A stretch of 64,000 bases of DNA from Lytechinus variegatus (GCF_018143015.1 NC_054743.1:27465934-27529933), one strand, 5' to 3'; counted from the stretch's first letter, positions 37,021-49,650 are shown. Program-made: numbers and translations. Notes: generated by a model from the letters alone, not told the origin.

Positions 37021-37750
37021 CTCTAAATCACATTTCTCCTACGACGGCCTTATTCCGAGTCGAAAACGGTCGTTTTGTTAAAGGTAAAGTCCACCTCAGA
37101 AAAATGTTGATTTGAATCAATAGAGAAAAATCAGAAAAGCACAATGCTGAAAATTTCATCAAAAACGGATGTAAAATAAGAAAGTTATGACATTTCAAAG
37201 TTTCGCTTATTTTTAACAAAATAGTTATATGAACGAGCCATGCAGTTACATCCAAATGAGAGAGTCGGTGATGTCACTCACTATTTCTTTTGTTTTTTAT
37301 TGTTTGAATTATACAATATTTCAATTTTTACGAATTTGACGATTAGGACCTCTTTGCCTGAAGCACAAAATGTTAAAATAATGGAATTCCACGTGTTCAA
37401 GTGGGATTGAAACTTCATTTTACATGACAATAATGAAAAAATAAAAATATTTCATATTTCATATAATAAAATAGAAAAAAATAGTAAGTGATGTTATCAA
37501 CTCTCTCATTTGGATGTAACTGACTCGTTCATATAACTGTTTTGTTGAAAATAAGCGAAACTTTAAAATGCCATAACTTTCTTACTTTACATCCGAATTT
37601 GATGAAATTTTCAGTGTTATGCTTGTTGATTTTTTCTCTTTTTATTCAAATCAAGTTTTTGTTGGGGTGGACTTTTCCTTTAATTTTTATGCAACGAATG
37701 AGCTCGTACCAAAAAGGACTCGCCGTACGACCGCCGTAGGGGAATGTAAC
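37021..37750. mobile_element. older palindromic element split by a family B MITE (37078-37683)
   Basis: The inner element has TTAA at 37078 and 37680, with arms AAGGTAAAGTCCACCTCAGA and GTTGGGGTGGACTTTTCCTT; it is the third family B copy. The flanks are themselves inverted relatives: CCTACGACGGCC...GAGTCGAAAACGG on the left against GACTCGCCGTACGACCGCCG on the right. The same outer motif recurs at 40815-40860 and 44222-44260 (CCGTACGGCCGCCATAGAGC). Confidence 0.7.
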
Positions 37751-38754
37751 TGAGGAATTAATACGCAAGTCATTGTAGGCTGTGCACTCAGACCCCGTAA
37801 ATGGAGCGAAGTGTTTGCACAGTAGACTACCCATCCCCCCCACAAGACACACCCATGCACCCTCCACCCACCAAATCTACATCCTTACGGTGGGGCTAAA
37901 GGGGTTATATAATAATATAATTATATAATTGGGAAGAAGACGAGTTAGGCCTGGAGAATACATGGGTAAATATTTATTTGAATTGGAGGAGCGTGTGGAG
38001 CGCGGGGAGGAACTATCCCACAACTGTTCAATTCAAAATAATCAATGCCCAGTCAAATATGAGCAGTATGGCCCCACTATTATTTGTGGTACATCTAAAT
38101 GGAACAGATTGTAGTGTTTGCATTTTTTAATGCAGAAATGCTGCCATATGCTCTACTCTCATCACAAGAGGACCATTATGACCCATAATGTGCTTACACT
38201 GAAATGTGCTTATATGGCATACATCTCAAAAATATGTTGATAATATTCTGACCTGAGAGAAGAGTTTACATAATAAAGGAATGGGGTAAAAAAAATGTTT
38301 GAGCCCAGGGGTGCTAAAACTTCTGCACATGGACTACAATGTATTTTTCCATAGTTCTGATTCTACATTATTTTCCTTTTAATTCAATCCAATGGCAAAA
38401 TTTACACATTTTATTTTTCTCATCATTTATTTATGTCTCTACTGTGTATACAATATTTATTCATTCTTTTTAAGTATTCACTTTATTCATCAATGTTAAC
38501 AGCTTAATGATTCATCTATTTATTTTGTCTTCCCTTGTTTCAATTTGTTTTGATATGATGATTATTCATAATTTTTACAATTTACATTTTCTTGAAGGGG
38601 GGGGGGGTTCCTTTTTGCCACCATGCATTTACCTCCCTGAAGTATTTAGATGTAATACATGGATACAACCAGGGAAGTGTTAACACTTCCCTGAATCCCT
38701 GATTATCTCCATGAACAAGTCCATCAGTGACCAGACTGGAAGTCAGCCGGGTGC
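37684..38754. other. non-coding sequence before the LINE fragment
   Basis: No gene is seen. A 22-bp perfect palindrome lies at 38671-38692 (AGGGAAGTGTT and its complement), and a G-run is at 38597. Confidence 0.5.
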
Positions 38755-39960
38755 ATCTTACTGTTTGTCTCATTGCTTATACAACATTAAATGGTTTAAG
38801 TCTTACATGTACCTGACTGGTTGGTCATCTAGGGTAAGCATAGCCGGAGAGTTGTCTGACCCATGGGTCACCGAGTTTAGGGTACCCCAAGGGTCAGTTC
38901 TCGGGCCGATTCTGTTTAGTTTGTATATCACTCCCATCTCTGACATTATTAATAAACATGGTCTACAGTATATTTGTTATGCAGATGATATACAACTGTA
39001 TTGTTCCTTTGACCCGCGCTCTTTTGAAAATATAAATGAAACACTTGAGAAAACCTCTCTTTGTATTTCAGAAATTAGTAGGTGGATGTCACCTAATTAT
39101 CTCCAGCTGAATAGCAAAACTGAATTTATAGCTCTTTGTTCTTCTGCCCGCCATCTGCAATCAATATCACATTTCCAGCTTAATGTTAATGGTCAATGCA
39201 TCCCCATCTCCACTAAAACTACTGTTCTTGGAGTATGCATTGATAACATATTCACACTGTCTGCTCAAGTAAATCAGGTTGTCCGTAATTGTAATTATCA
39301 TCTCAGCAATTTGTGGAGGATTCGTAGATTCATTGATCTTAAGACATGTCACCATGCTGTGTGAGCACTTATCCTTTCTCGGTTAGATTACTGTAATAGT
39401 TTATATACCGTTTTGTCAGCTAGAGATAGAAGAAAACTTGAGGTTATACAGAATCGTAACGCTCGTTTAATTTTTGGCTTTGGATCCCGAACTCATACTA
39501 CACCCCCACTTAAGGAACTCCACTGGTTACCTCTATTCCAACGCATTCAGTTTAAAGTCTGTTTATATGTACACAAAACTCTAAATCAATAAGCACCTGA
39601 ATATCTTAATAATACCATCAAATCATACACACCCTCTCGTAGTCTTCGTTCCATCACTGACACATGCAGACTTTGCATTCCCCTGTCAAAACTCTCCTCT
39701 GCCAAAAAACGGTTTGCTGTAGCCGCTGCCAAGACTTGGAATGCTATCCCTCTCTCAATAAGAAATGCTTCCATTGTTCTTGGCTTCAAATCATCCCTTA
39801 AGTCATACCTTTTTCCTCAATAATTAATATTTCCCTATTTATCTTGAATATTGTAGTAATCATTGCAAATATTAAATACTACTAGTTTCCTACTTTTGTA
39901 CGCGCTTTGGTACTTCTTGTTTTTAGCGCCTCTAAATACCCATTATTAATATTAACATTA
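38755..39960 (+). mobile_element. 5'-truncated CR1/L2-type LINE, RT C-terminal half
   Basis: A frame from about 38757 to 39363 carries the RT palm: VPQGSVLGPILFSLYI, then YADDIQLY with the catalytic Asp pair. The normal C-terminal LINE tail follows (LDYCNSLY, then LKELHWLPLFQRIQFKVCLY and LSSAKKRFAVAAAKTWNAIP). The frame has TGA at 39361 and TAA at 39589, so this copy is dead. The endonuclease and RT N terminus are missing. The 3' end has GCGCTTTGG...TTAGCGCC followed by ATTATTAATATTA, the stem plus short repeats usual in CR1/L2. Confidence 0.85.
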
Positions 39961-41280
39961 AAAAAACCCACTCCAATAACAATATCAAGTCATTTTGGTT
40001 GTTTTATTACTAAAAGAGCATTCAATACAAACACAGAGACTATCCTGCCATTAATGCAGAAGACATGATGATGTCTGGGTTTTACTGATTGATGACATTA
40101 TACAGATCAGCAAATTAAAGAGCATGTTGCAGAAAAATTTGCAATCAATTGCAAATCCACAAATCAAACACAACTTGATTTTCGACCCATTACAAGTGCT
40201 TTCGGGTGTTAAAATTTATCTAAAAAAAATGAGGGAAATTAAGAAAAAGTTATTTTCGAAATATTGAAAAGGGTAGCAACCTTATTTTGTCTGAAAATAG
40301 TCCCCTAATTCATGTAGAAAACTTATCCTCAGCAAAAAAAAAACTACTAAAGGCCAGGGGGGTGAAGTGGGGTTGTCGCTAAAAGCAAATGGGAGGATCA
40401 GAAGCCTGTTGGCAGAAAGAAATAAGCAATTCCCAAAACGGCACTTGTGATTGGCTGAAAACCAACCTGGGTTTGATTTGTTTAAATGCTTTTAATTGAT
40501 CTCTTTCTGCAACAGAACCAAGAACAGTGACATTTTGAACAATTTCATATTGAAAAAAGGTAATAATCATAAATGGTATGAATTTTTGAAGATGTAAGAC
40601 GACATAAATTAGCAACTGTAAGAACTCATGACCTATTCATTTGAACTTGAAAGTATGAAAAGAATTTTATTTTAATCACTTTTCAGCATAACAAGTAATG
40701 CTACGGTCAAATATCTCCCAAGGCAGCCATACAGTGAGTCCAAACAGCCGTTTTATTCATTTTTATTCAAACCACCTACACATAGCTGGTACAAAATATG
40801 TTAAAATGGCCGTTTTCGACTTGCCGTACGGCCGCCATAGAGCAAATGCGACTGATGTATAAGTTGAAGCAAATCTAAATAAGTTTCTCTGCATACACCT
40901 GTCACAGAGGTAAATTTTCATTCTGTTGTTAAAAGCATACATTTTATCTTTAAAAAAAATCACAAATCAAATGCAGCTTGAACATATATGCACATATACT
41001 TTAGGTTTGAAGTACAACATTAATTAAAATAGACCCCATATGTGAATGGACAACTCATTGATAATTAAAAATTGTAGCTTGAGCTTGGATTTTGTTGAGT
41101 AATAGATCATTCAGAAATGGTATGACAATTAACAAGGGCTCAGTAGCATTTACATGAATAAAACAGAATGTAAATGAGGCAACAATGCAGAGACAAGTGA
41201 TATTTTTCATTGCAGGGCAGAAAAAAAATGTGTATCAATAAAATTTGTTAAATCGAGAGTGGCTACAGACATGGTATATC
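39961..41280. other. non-coding sequence with a split small MITE
   Basis: The ends at about 40125 (GTTGCAGAAAAATTTGCAAT) and 40515 (GATCTCTTTCTGCAACAGAA) belong to the family of 30044-30190, separated by about 230 bp of unrelated sequence. A CCGTACGGCCGCCATAGAGC motif is at 40823. No gene is seen. Confidence 0.5.
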
Positions 41281-42737
41281 AACAAGTGGAATGCCTCTGG
41301 CCGTCTCACCTGCATCACGCGGTTCAATATAGCAGCAGTGCTGACTATGAATACTACTCTAACTCGCACAAGATGTTCAGTGATACATGGTTACTCTTAT
41401 GTCCAAGTTTAATGAACTAGACCACTTTTTATGAACTAGACCAATAAACTTACAGAGATACGATGGTGGTTATTCAATGAAAAACCCCAACATGGCCAAA
41501 GTTCATTGACCTTACATGACCTTTGACCTTGATCATGTGACCTGAAACTCGCACAGGATGTTCAGTGATACTTGATTACTCTTATGTACAAGTTTCATGA
41601 ATCAGATCTATAAACATTCAAAGTTATGATGGTAATTCAACAGATACACCCAATTCGGCCAAAGTTCATTGACCTTTGACCTTGGTCATGTGACCTGAAA
41701 TGAGCACAGGATGTTCAGTGATACTTGATTACTCTAATGTCCAAGTTCAATGAACTAGACCAATAAACTTTCAAAGTTATGATGGTAATTCAACAGATAC
41801 CCCCGATTCGGCCAAAGTTCATTGACCCTAAATGACCTTTGACCTTAATCATGAGACCTGAAACTTGCACAAAATGTTCAGTGATGCTTGATTACTATTA
41901 TGTCCAAGTTTCATTAATCAGATCCATAAACTTTCAAAGTTATGATGGGAATTCAACAGATATCCCCAATTCGGCCAAAGTTCATTGACCCTAAATGACC
42001 TTTGACCTTGGTCATGTGACGTGAAACTCATACAGGATGTTCAGTGATACTTGATTAACCTTATGTCCAAGTTTCATGAACTAGGTCCATATATTTTCTA
42101 AGTTATGATGACATTTCAAAAACTTAACCTCAGGTAAGATTTCGATGTTGATTCCTCCAACATGGTCTAAGTTCATTGACCCTAAATGACCTTTGACCTT
42201 AATCATGAGACCTGAAACTTGCACAAAATGTTCAGTGATGCTTGATTACTATTATGTCCAAGTTCAATGAACTAGACCAATAAACTTTCAAAGTTATGAT
42301 GGTAATTCAACAGATACCCCCGATTCGGCCAAAGTTCATTGACCCTAAATGACCTTTGACCTTAATCATGAGACCTGAAACTTGCACAAAATGTTCAGTG
42401 ATGCTTGATTACTATTATGTCCAAGTTTCATTAATCAGATCCATAAACTTTCAAAGTTATGATGGGAATTCAACAGATATCCCCAATTCGGCCAAAGTTC
42501 ATTGACCCTAAATGACCTTTGACCTTGGTCATGTGACATGAAACTCTAATAGGATGTTCAGTAATACTTGATTAACCTTATGGCCAAGTTTTATGAACTA
42601 GGTCCATATACTTTCTAAGTTATGACATCATTTCAAAAACTTAACCTCAGGTTAAGATTTGATGTTGACGCCGCCGCCGCCGCCGTCGGAAAAGCGGCGC
42701 CTATAGTCTCACTTTGCTTCGCAGGTGAGACAAAAAC
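41281..42737 (-). repeat. DR1-containing dispersed repeat, copy 3, with a recent internal duplication
   Basis: Same family and orientation as 14008-15111, from AACAAGTGGAATGCCTCTGG to GCAGGTGAGACAAAAA. It is about 350 bp longer because 41741-42030 recurs almost unchanged 517 bp further on (42258-42547). Seven perfect TGACCTTTGACCT words are present. It lies about 650 bp beyond the POLR2F stop codon. Confidence 0.85.
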
Positions 42738-43390
42738 CTGAACGGTTGATCGTAAAGTTGATTAGAATGCAAATAATAATAATAAATTCGATCCAGCATG
42801 CAAATCAGCTCTAAATTCAGGTGCTAAGTTTCATGTTACATCTTCTTTCATCTTCTTGAGGGAGAGATGATCACCAAATCACACCATGAAAAGAATCAGA
42901 ATGTTCAGTCAAAATGTACAACACACTACTTACAAGAAATAAAAGAGCTTATAATTACCTCAAGTACAGTGCATCTCCAACTTCTGTAACAACATGAAAA
43001 GTGAAATATGATATTACATTTTGTGATTGAAAGATACGGGGCAAGCCGGGGTACAAAAACTTGGTCTCACCACTACCCTGCCCCCCCTCTCTAAAATGGA
43101 GCCGATGCCAATGACGCAGATGAGAATTCTCGTGAAGTTAACGTTGCTGGGATTCCAAAAGGAAGTTGGCTGATGAAAGCAGTGCGAAGGTATCATCATG
43201 ATAAAAAAAAGATAGACAGATATTTCTGCAGATGTCTCCTTTTTCATCCAATTCCATCAACATTTTCTCCCCAAATCCAGCAATGTAGGAATCACACTCC
43301 TTGACATTGCAAAGTTTCACCACTTCAAATACCACTGTCAATGCTGGAAGTCTATTTTCATTTAATTGTTTTTATAGATCACCAATGGTC

Positions 43391-46300
43391 TCAGTCGATA
43401 ACAAGTTCATCGCACCCCCAATCCTCATAGCTTCCATCGGGGAGGTAACGTCGGACGATGATTGGGATCTTTCTTGCTCTGAAATGTAAATGAAATGCGG
43501 AAAACAGAAATGAAAGATTAAGAGACACAGATACAAAACTCTGGGATTTATCATTTCTGGATGTTTTGTAAAAATGAGATATAAAATAGTGCTTAAATAA
43601 AGAAATGATGATCAGTTGAAGATATTTTTAAATTGATTTTAATGGTCAAATCACTTAGGGCCGGCAATATTTGAAATCAGCACCCTGAATTAAGCCTATA
43701 TGCCAAATTTCAGTGTCACATGCCATGTAAAACTCGAGAAAATGATATTTAAGGATTTCTCATGGTGGCCATCTTGGATTTCAAAATGGCGGCCAACCCG
43801 ATGGTCAAATCACTTGGGGCAGGCAATTTTTGAAATCAGCGCCCAAAAATACCCCTGTATGCCAAATTTCACACTTTCTGCCAGATCCGAGCATCTTGGC
43901 CATTTTATTACTGCTCCACTATGACTTTTAATACAATATGCAGTCGTAAATGGGAGACTTGGATGGGCGCGGATGGGAGCGATTTTCATGTCGAGAGTTG
44001 CTCGGTACTTGGCACTTTTTAGGCAGTTGCAAGAGCAATTCCAAAGCACACGAGGGCCGAATCGCTCGTCGCTCCCGTGTATTTTCAACCCTGGCCTTTA
44101 GCACCAAGAGCTACAGCTGGGGTAATATATAGTGCGCCATTGAATAGAAAACTACATAAATTGGCGCCTCATAAATGCTATATATTATTATTATGTAGCT
44201 ATCACAAAAAATTTTAAAATGTTTTCGACTAGCCGTACAGCCGCCATAGAACAAATGTGACTGAGGTATAAAGCTTACTGATTGATTGTAGGGCTGGTTT
44301 TTACACTTGAGCACAATTCATGCAATGAATGCAATTAATCACTGCATTCAGCCCCAAAGATCAATGACTAGACTTTGTGATATGGGGACCATGGTGTAAC
44401 TTACTTGAGTTCTTTCATAGCAATCTGTAGAGGATCAGTTTCCCCTTCAAGTTCCACCATAACAGGAGCATTCATCCTGAAGAATAAAGATAACATTCAA
44501 ATATATAAATTGCTGAATATTGAAATCCCATCATTTTTTTTTACTGCAACAATCTTAATCCTTAGTACTTGCAACATTGCTCAGCAACTGATGCCAATTT
44601 CATGATAATCTGGGTCAGTGTGTCCTCATCATGACTTATACTGCTTCACTTCATTTATTTGGCTATTCCATATGTGTCGTACGGGACATTTTGACAATTT
44701 CTAATCTCTTAGCTAATTGCTTGAGCAATAACAATTTATTTTTTTCAATAATAAAATTATAATGGGTAGTCATGTGTAAAATTGATGAACAACAAAAAAT
44801 TTTGATTATGGGTGAATCAGAGGTGTCGTACAGAACTCAGAAATGTCCTGTATGACACCCAACGTTTTTTACCTTTCATTCATCAATGGACAACATACAT
44901 CTGTTGGTTGCCATTTTTTTATATGACTACCCAGTAGTCATTTATTATGACCACAAAATAAATTTAAATTCCTTGTTTGTTTGGACAGCAGGTTGAAAAA
45001 TGTTGCAAATAGGGCTGATTTTTCTACCATGGAAACATCCTGTTAGGAGTATTTAAAATCTACTCAGTACAGATAATAAGTCTATATGACCTTTTCATGA
45101 GGTTAATAACATTATAATAATCCTGAGCTTTTCAAACTGTTTTTAGTCTGCTCAAAATTGTACAATTCGCTTTTCAACTCCAAGACGTGTGAAGACTGAT
45201 ATGATTAACTTCTGAATTATCAGAGCGTTATTCCATAGGAAGAAGAGTGTGCTTACGCTATCTGTAACGCTCTTGTTCCCAACACTCTCGCCCGCTCATA
45301 TTTTGTCATGTATGGTGTTGTAATTCTCTCTGTTTGCTGCACGCCCTCTCCAGCCGGTAACACGTCAATGTGGTCTCCATCATCGGCTTCCTATAAACCA
45401 AAAAGTGCAAACATGGAGATGGAAAATAGATGAATCAGTGAACATGGAAATGTGGGGGGATAAGTCTTTGGCAATTAAGACAAAATTGATAGTGAATCAT
45501 CATGGTGTTGTATGATAGTTTCAAATCAAATGGTGACAAATTGTGTTTAAAATAAAGGTCAATTGTATTTTGATTGTATTAGGTTTTACCTCTTCGTTTG
45601 GAAGATCATCAAGTTGTTCGTCTCCGTCATCAAAGTCCTCATCAAAGCTACAGAGAAAAACAAAAATTCATGGTCATATAAAATAAAATAAAATCTGCTA
45701 GATCAGATCAACACAGTGCACATTTTTTTTTACAAAACATGGTTTCAAGCAAAAACTTTATTGAGTGTTCTTACATTCATTTACTTTTTTGTAAACAACT
45801 TAGTTGAAAACCATCGAGTTATCAAAATTGTGTATCACAATTGTTACTTTAAAGAAGTCACAAATCATTCTCATTATCTTTTAATGGTTTTAACTCTATT
45901 TCTTACGGTCAATTATGAAATCCATTTGAAAAATTTAGAGGAAAATGCCATATTGCCAAAACATGGTTGAGTGAGCACACATCAAAAGTATGAACAATGT
46001 CTAAAATTCAGTAAATACCTTATTCAAGTTTTGGTAAATGTCCCCAAAAGTGCATGTCACTATTTCAAATTTTCAATTCATTGACTAGATTATACTGTAT
46101 GAATGTGTTTGCTATAACAGTAATGAAATGACAGATCACTATATACATGTAAAATAATGGGACAATTTTAATGGATCAATCTATTTCTGTGATTTTACAA
46201 GAAAATTCCTTGAGATCAGGTGCCAAAGACATTGTGAGCCAAGGGCAATAATTCAATCTCCTGTCCATTTTGTCAACTGTTCAAATTTTAATGGTATAAC

Positions 46301-48309
46301 AGCATTTGAACATTTTTTACTCAACCCTAACTTTTACGTCAGATATTGTGTCTAAATTCCAAATAAAACATGAATTACCAAGTCATATATTTTTTGCTGG
46401 TTTTGCTTCCACGGATTTGAATTTTTATTTATCTAGTATGTATGAAGCATCCTCTCTCTGTAACATTTTCATGTTTGCTTAAAACTTACCCTTTTTTCTT
46501 AAATATTTTAAAGACTAGATATTACAAAGACACAGTAAATGATCATGAAGTTTTCTGTCAATTTTATGTTTGAGAAGTGGTTCTATAACTTCTGTTTATT
46601 AAAAAAAAGAAAGAACTGCACAGACAATTTGTTTTCTTAATTGAACTTCTTAATTTGAGCAGTAATTTCATTCTCTCTAATTTGATTTCTAGTTTTATTA
46701 GTAATATTTAATGCTAACCTAGTCTTGAACTTGTAAAAAAGACAAAAGCAGAGTCTTAACATTATTAAGCCCTTTTGCCACTTTCCATTGACCAAGACCT
46801 TGTGACTGTCAACCATATTCATGATATTTTGTGTGACAGCCCAAAACTCCCAAAATCATCACAATTCATGCACATACTAGTTCTCTGGAATTCACATTTC
46901 ACATAATACGTACCATGAAATTCCCATCAGCCTACCTCCATACATTTATCTAACTAATTCAGGCATGCTCATATCTATTTAGAATCGGCGCGACATGCAG
47001 TCTCGCACACTGTATCTCATCTACCTTCTTCTGTTGATATCCTCCGGGGGCCGATTGCACGAAAGGGTCTTTGCAAGGATCGTCTTTCGTGTCGCCCATA
47101 TTTTATGATGCGCCATGTGAAACGCATTTTAAATAAATCATCTGCAAGCATATTTCATTCGTCCGTTAAAATAAACAAAATATTTGTTTATAAAATGTGA
47201 TAAAAACTGATATAAGGGTGTCTGGAGAAAAAAAATATTTTTCTTATTTCAAAAAAATATCACATTTTCTTTGTGAATTTGAAGAGAAATGACCTTCAGA
47301 CTTACAGAAATGTAACATTTTTGAAAAAAATCCAATTATTGGCTGCAAAAAAGAAGAATGAAATTAGGTCAATTTTCAGCATTTTTCTGCCATAGACTGT
47401 GTAGTTAAGAAATGGACACACACAAATCCAAATTTTTAGCTTCCGAGAGCTGTTATAAATTTAGTATTAATGCCAAAAACTTGTCCATAAAGAGTCAAAT
47501 AGGATTTTTATGCTCTTTCTGATGGTATGATTTTTATAAAGATTTGGAAACCAGATCACAATGAAAAATTGCGACAAAGTGAAAAAATTGTGCAAAACAG
47601 AAATTTCATTTTCCCATAGAAAACGCATGGGGAAATGGCAATCTCAACACACACAAGAATAAGGGTTTGCAATTTATCTCTAAATCCTTATTTAGAATGA
47701 TCATATAAACTTGTCCTTACTGTCAAAAGAAGCCCCTGAATTTTCTCTTTCCATACATGCCAAACACAAGTTAATAATCAATTCAGATCACATTTTTCTA
47801 GTAGCCTGAACATCCCGAAAAATATGTGCCATATTTTCCCCTAAATCAGCCTGTTTTATGCTGACACTTTTCAGTGTGGCTTCAGACACCCTACTGATAT
47901 ATCATGAAATTGGGTAAAAGTTCATTTAAAAGCAAGCTAACGAATTATATTCTTTATCATAAATTTCAGAAACACCCCGCTTATACTTATAGCGTATCAT
48001 AAAAGATGGGCGACACGAAATACGTCCCTTGGAAAGACCCTTTCGTGCAATCGGCCCCGGTCCTCTGGATGAGAACTGCGGATCCAGCAGTGGGTACGCA
48101 GAAAACCACACACCAAATTAAATATACGGGACTGTATTTAACAACATGATTACAATAATGCTTAATTCAGCCGCATGTGCGTGGGTAAATAAAGCTACTA
48201 AGTAAGAGATTCTATCACCATAAGTAACACATATCAGACACTCACAAAATTTCATATGGAATACAATTTAATAATGTTCTTACTTCTCGATATCTTCGTC
48301 GTCAGCCAT
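43391..48309 (-). CDS. POLR2F: RNA polymerase subunit RPB6/RPABC2, shared by Pol I, II and III
   Basis: Five minus-strand exons: 48309-48284, 45647-45590, 45390-45257, 44476-44405 and 43478-43391. All have GT/AG junctions with matching phases, 378 nt, 125 aa plus TGA. The N terminus is acidic ([20 protein letters not shown]), as in other animals. From residue 51 the protein is almost unchanged from human POLR2[61 protein letters not shown], then [12 protein letters not shown]. Human has 127 aa. RPB6 is an essential core subunit that supports clamp and assembly in all three nuclear polymerases. Introns hold a TIR element (47046-48060) and a short tandem repeat (43640-43910). Confidence 0.97.
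43640..43915. repeat. imperfect two-copy tandem repeat of about 160 bp, in POLR2F intron 4
   Basis: ATGGTCAAATCACTTAGGGC (43643) and ATGGTCAAATCACTTGGGGC (43801) start two units, each followed by GGCAAT...TTTGAAATCAGC and ATGCCAAATTTCA. Between them lies ATGGTGGCCATCTTGGATTT and AAAATGGCGGCC. Confidence 0.75.
44764..44935. repeat. small inverted repeat, in POLR2F intron 3
   Basis: GGGTAGTCATGTGTAAAATT on the left is mirrored by TTTTATATGACTACCC on the right. The centre has a further near-palindrome, GGTGTCGTACAGA facing CTGTATGACACC. A MITE-like relic; the interior is too short to say more. Confidence 0.5.
45650..47045 (-). other. POLR2F intron 1, distal part
   Basis: AT-rich intron with no second gene. 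Frames through it have no recognisable domain. Confidence 0.6.
47046..48060. mobile_element. 1.0-kb element with about 70-bp inverted ends, in POLR2F intron 1
   Basis: The left end GGGGCCGATTGCACGAAAGG, continuing TTTCGTGTCGCCCAT, is mirrored at the right end (ATGGGCGACACGAAA, then CTTTCGTGCAATCGGCCCC). Inside is AT-rich non-coding sequence. The edge style resembles the GGGGCCCGTTGCAGAAAG MITE family, but I could not settle the target duplication. Confidence 0.8.
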
Positions 48310-48480
48310 TGTTTTGTCGGCCTTTAGCTTGCTTGGCAAACGTGCGAGATTTCCGAAGTCCGTATGTATTCAGCCAGTATACTTCGGATGAGAAAATACG
48401 AGCCAACTGACGCGTGAGCCAGGCATGCAGCTAGGGCCCGTCCGTCCGTGAGAAATAATACACCAACAGGGAGATATTTA
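48310..48480 (-). promoter_or_regulatory. probable POLR2F promoter and 5' UTR
   Basis: This is GC-richer sequence directly upstream of the POLR2F ATG. No TATA box is evident at a normal distance, as is common for housekeeping promoters. The transcription start cannot be placed from sequence alone. Confidence 0.4.
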
Positions 48481-48699
48481 TGTTAAAGACATTACTTAAC
48501 TTTATTAGTTTAAGTTCAGAAGATCTGAATGAAAATAATGATAATATTGATAATGATAATAACCACAACACAAATAACAATTACATAAACAATGCGGGAA
48601 ACAATGACATAAATAATTCATACATAATCATCATTAGGCCTTCTTTTTATCAGTGCATACCATTTCACATTTTTTTTGCATTTGTGCTTATATATTAGA

Positions 48700-48875
48700 C
48701 GAAGAAGAAGGATATTGAGGAAAAGAAAAAAAAGAAGAAGAATTGAGCAGAAGGAGAAGATGATGCAGAATAAGAAGAGGAGTAGGAGGACGGAGAAGAA
48801 GAAGTCGAAATAAGAAGAAGAAAGAGGAAGACGGAGCTTGGAGGTGGAGAAGAAGAAAGAGAAGATGAGTAGATA
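48700..48875 (+). repeat. GAA-rich purine tract
   Basis: About 175 bases are almost only A and G, with GAA/GAG triplets dominating. Long Leu/Phe/Ser-rich frames on the opposite strand are an artefact of this composition. Such mirror-like purine tracts can adopt triplex structures. Confidence 0.8.
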
Positions 48876-49139
48876 GAGGTTTATGCATAGTTGCATTTTG
48901 TTCAGTGATATATTGTTCTATTATAAAATTGCCTATGAGTCAAAAGTGGCCATGCGCACCTGCCTCTATATGATAAACGTGCAGTTGCTACGAAATTTGT
49001 TTTCCCCTTTATTTGAAAGTAATTATGTTCGCGCTTTGCGCTCGAGCCTGGGCTGAAATGGGACTTATGCGTTGCAGAAAATTGTCTGATCTGCAGGGTC
49101 ATGCAATGATTATCACGTACATATATACTATAGATACTG

Positions 49140-49650
49140 AAGTTTATAATCAAGTCTGACAATAATATGGTTTGAATAGATAAAGAAAAATCAGACAAAC
49201 AAAACAATGAAAATGTTATCAAAATCGGACAATAACAAAGTTACGACATTTTAAGTTTTGCATTATTTCGGTCAAACAGTTCTGGAAATGTCAATGAGTA
49301 AACAGATGATGTCATGCGCATAACCCCACTTGTTTTGTATTTTATCATATGAAATTATGTTTATTCATTTTTTCTACCAAGGCTAAAACAAGTTGAATCT
49401 ACAACTGATTTAATGCATTAGATGTACACTGCTGTAACTTATTTTATCATTGTAGATACATCATTTATATGTAAAAACAAAATTATTTCCTATTTCATGT
49501 AATAGCATAAAATGAAAGTTGGGATGTGACACCATCAGCCCCCCAATTAATATTCATGATGACATGCCTAATTGTTTTCACAAAATATTGCTAAACTTTA
49601 AATCCAATAACTTTGTTATTATTATCGGATTTTGATGAAATTTTCATATT
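49140..49650. mobile_element. diverged, right-truncated MITE related to family B
   Basis: The left arm (AATCAAGTCTGACAATAATA, then AAAGAAAAATCAGACAAACA) and the right arm (AATAACTTTGTTATTATTAT, CGGATTTTGATGAAATTTTC) are inverted. The right end runs into the following AT-rich microsatellite, so its TTAA edge is missing. Confidence 0.65.

Noticed and set aside
42954-42990. Micro-exon on the minus strand (GTTACAG, then 25 nt, then GTAATT)
   Set aside because: The POLR2F stop is already reached at 43391, and 25 nt without a partner cannot be supported; it may be chance or a 3' UTR splice.
48618-48896. Leu/Phe/Ser-rich membrane protein on the minus strand
   Set aside because: It comes from the complementary strand of a GAA-rich purine tract.
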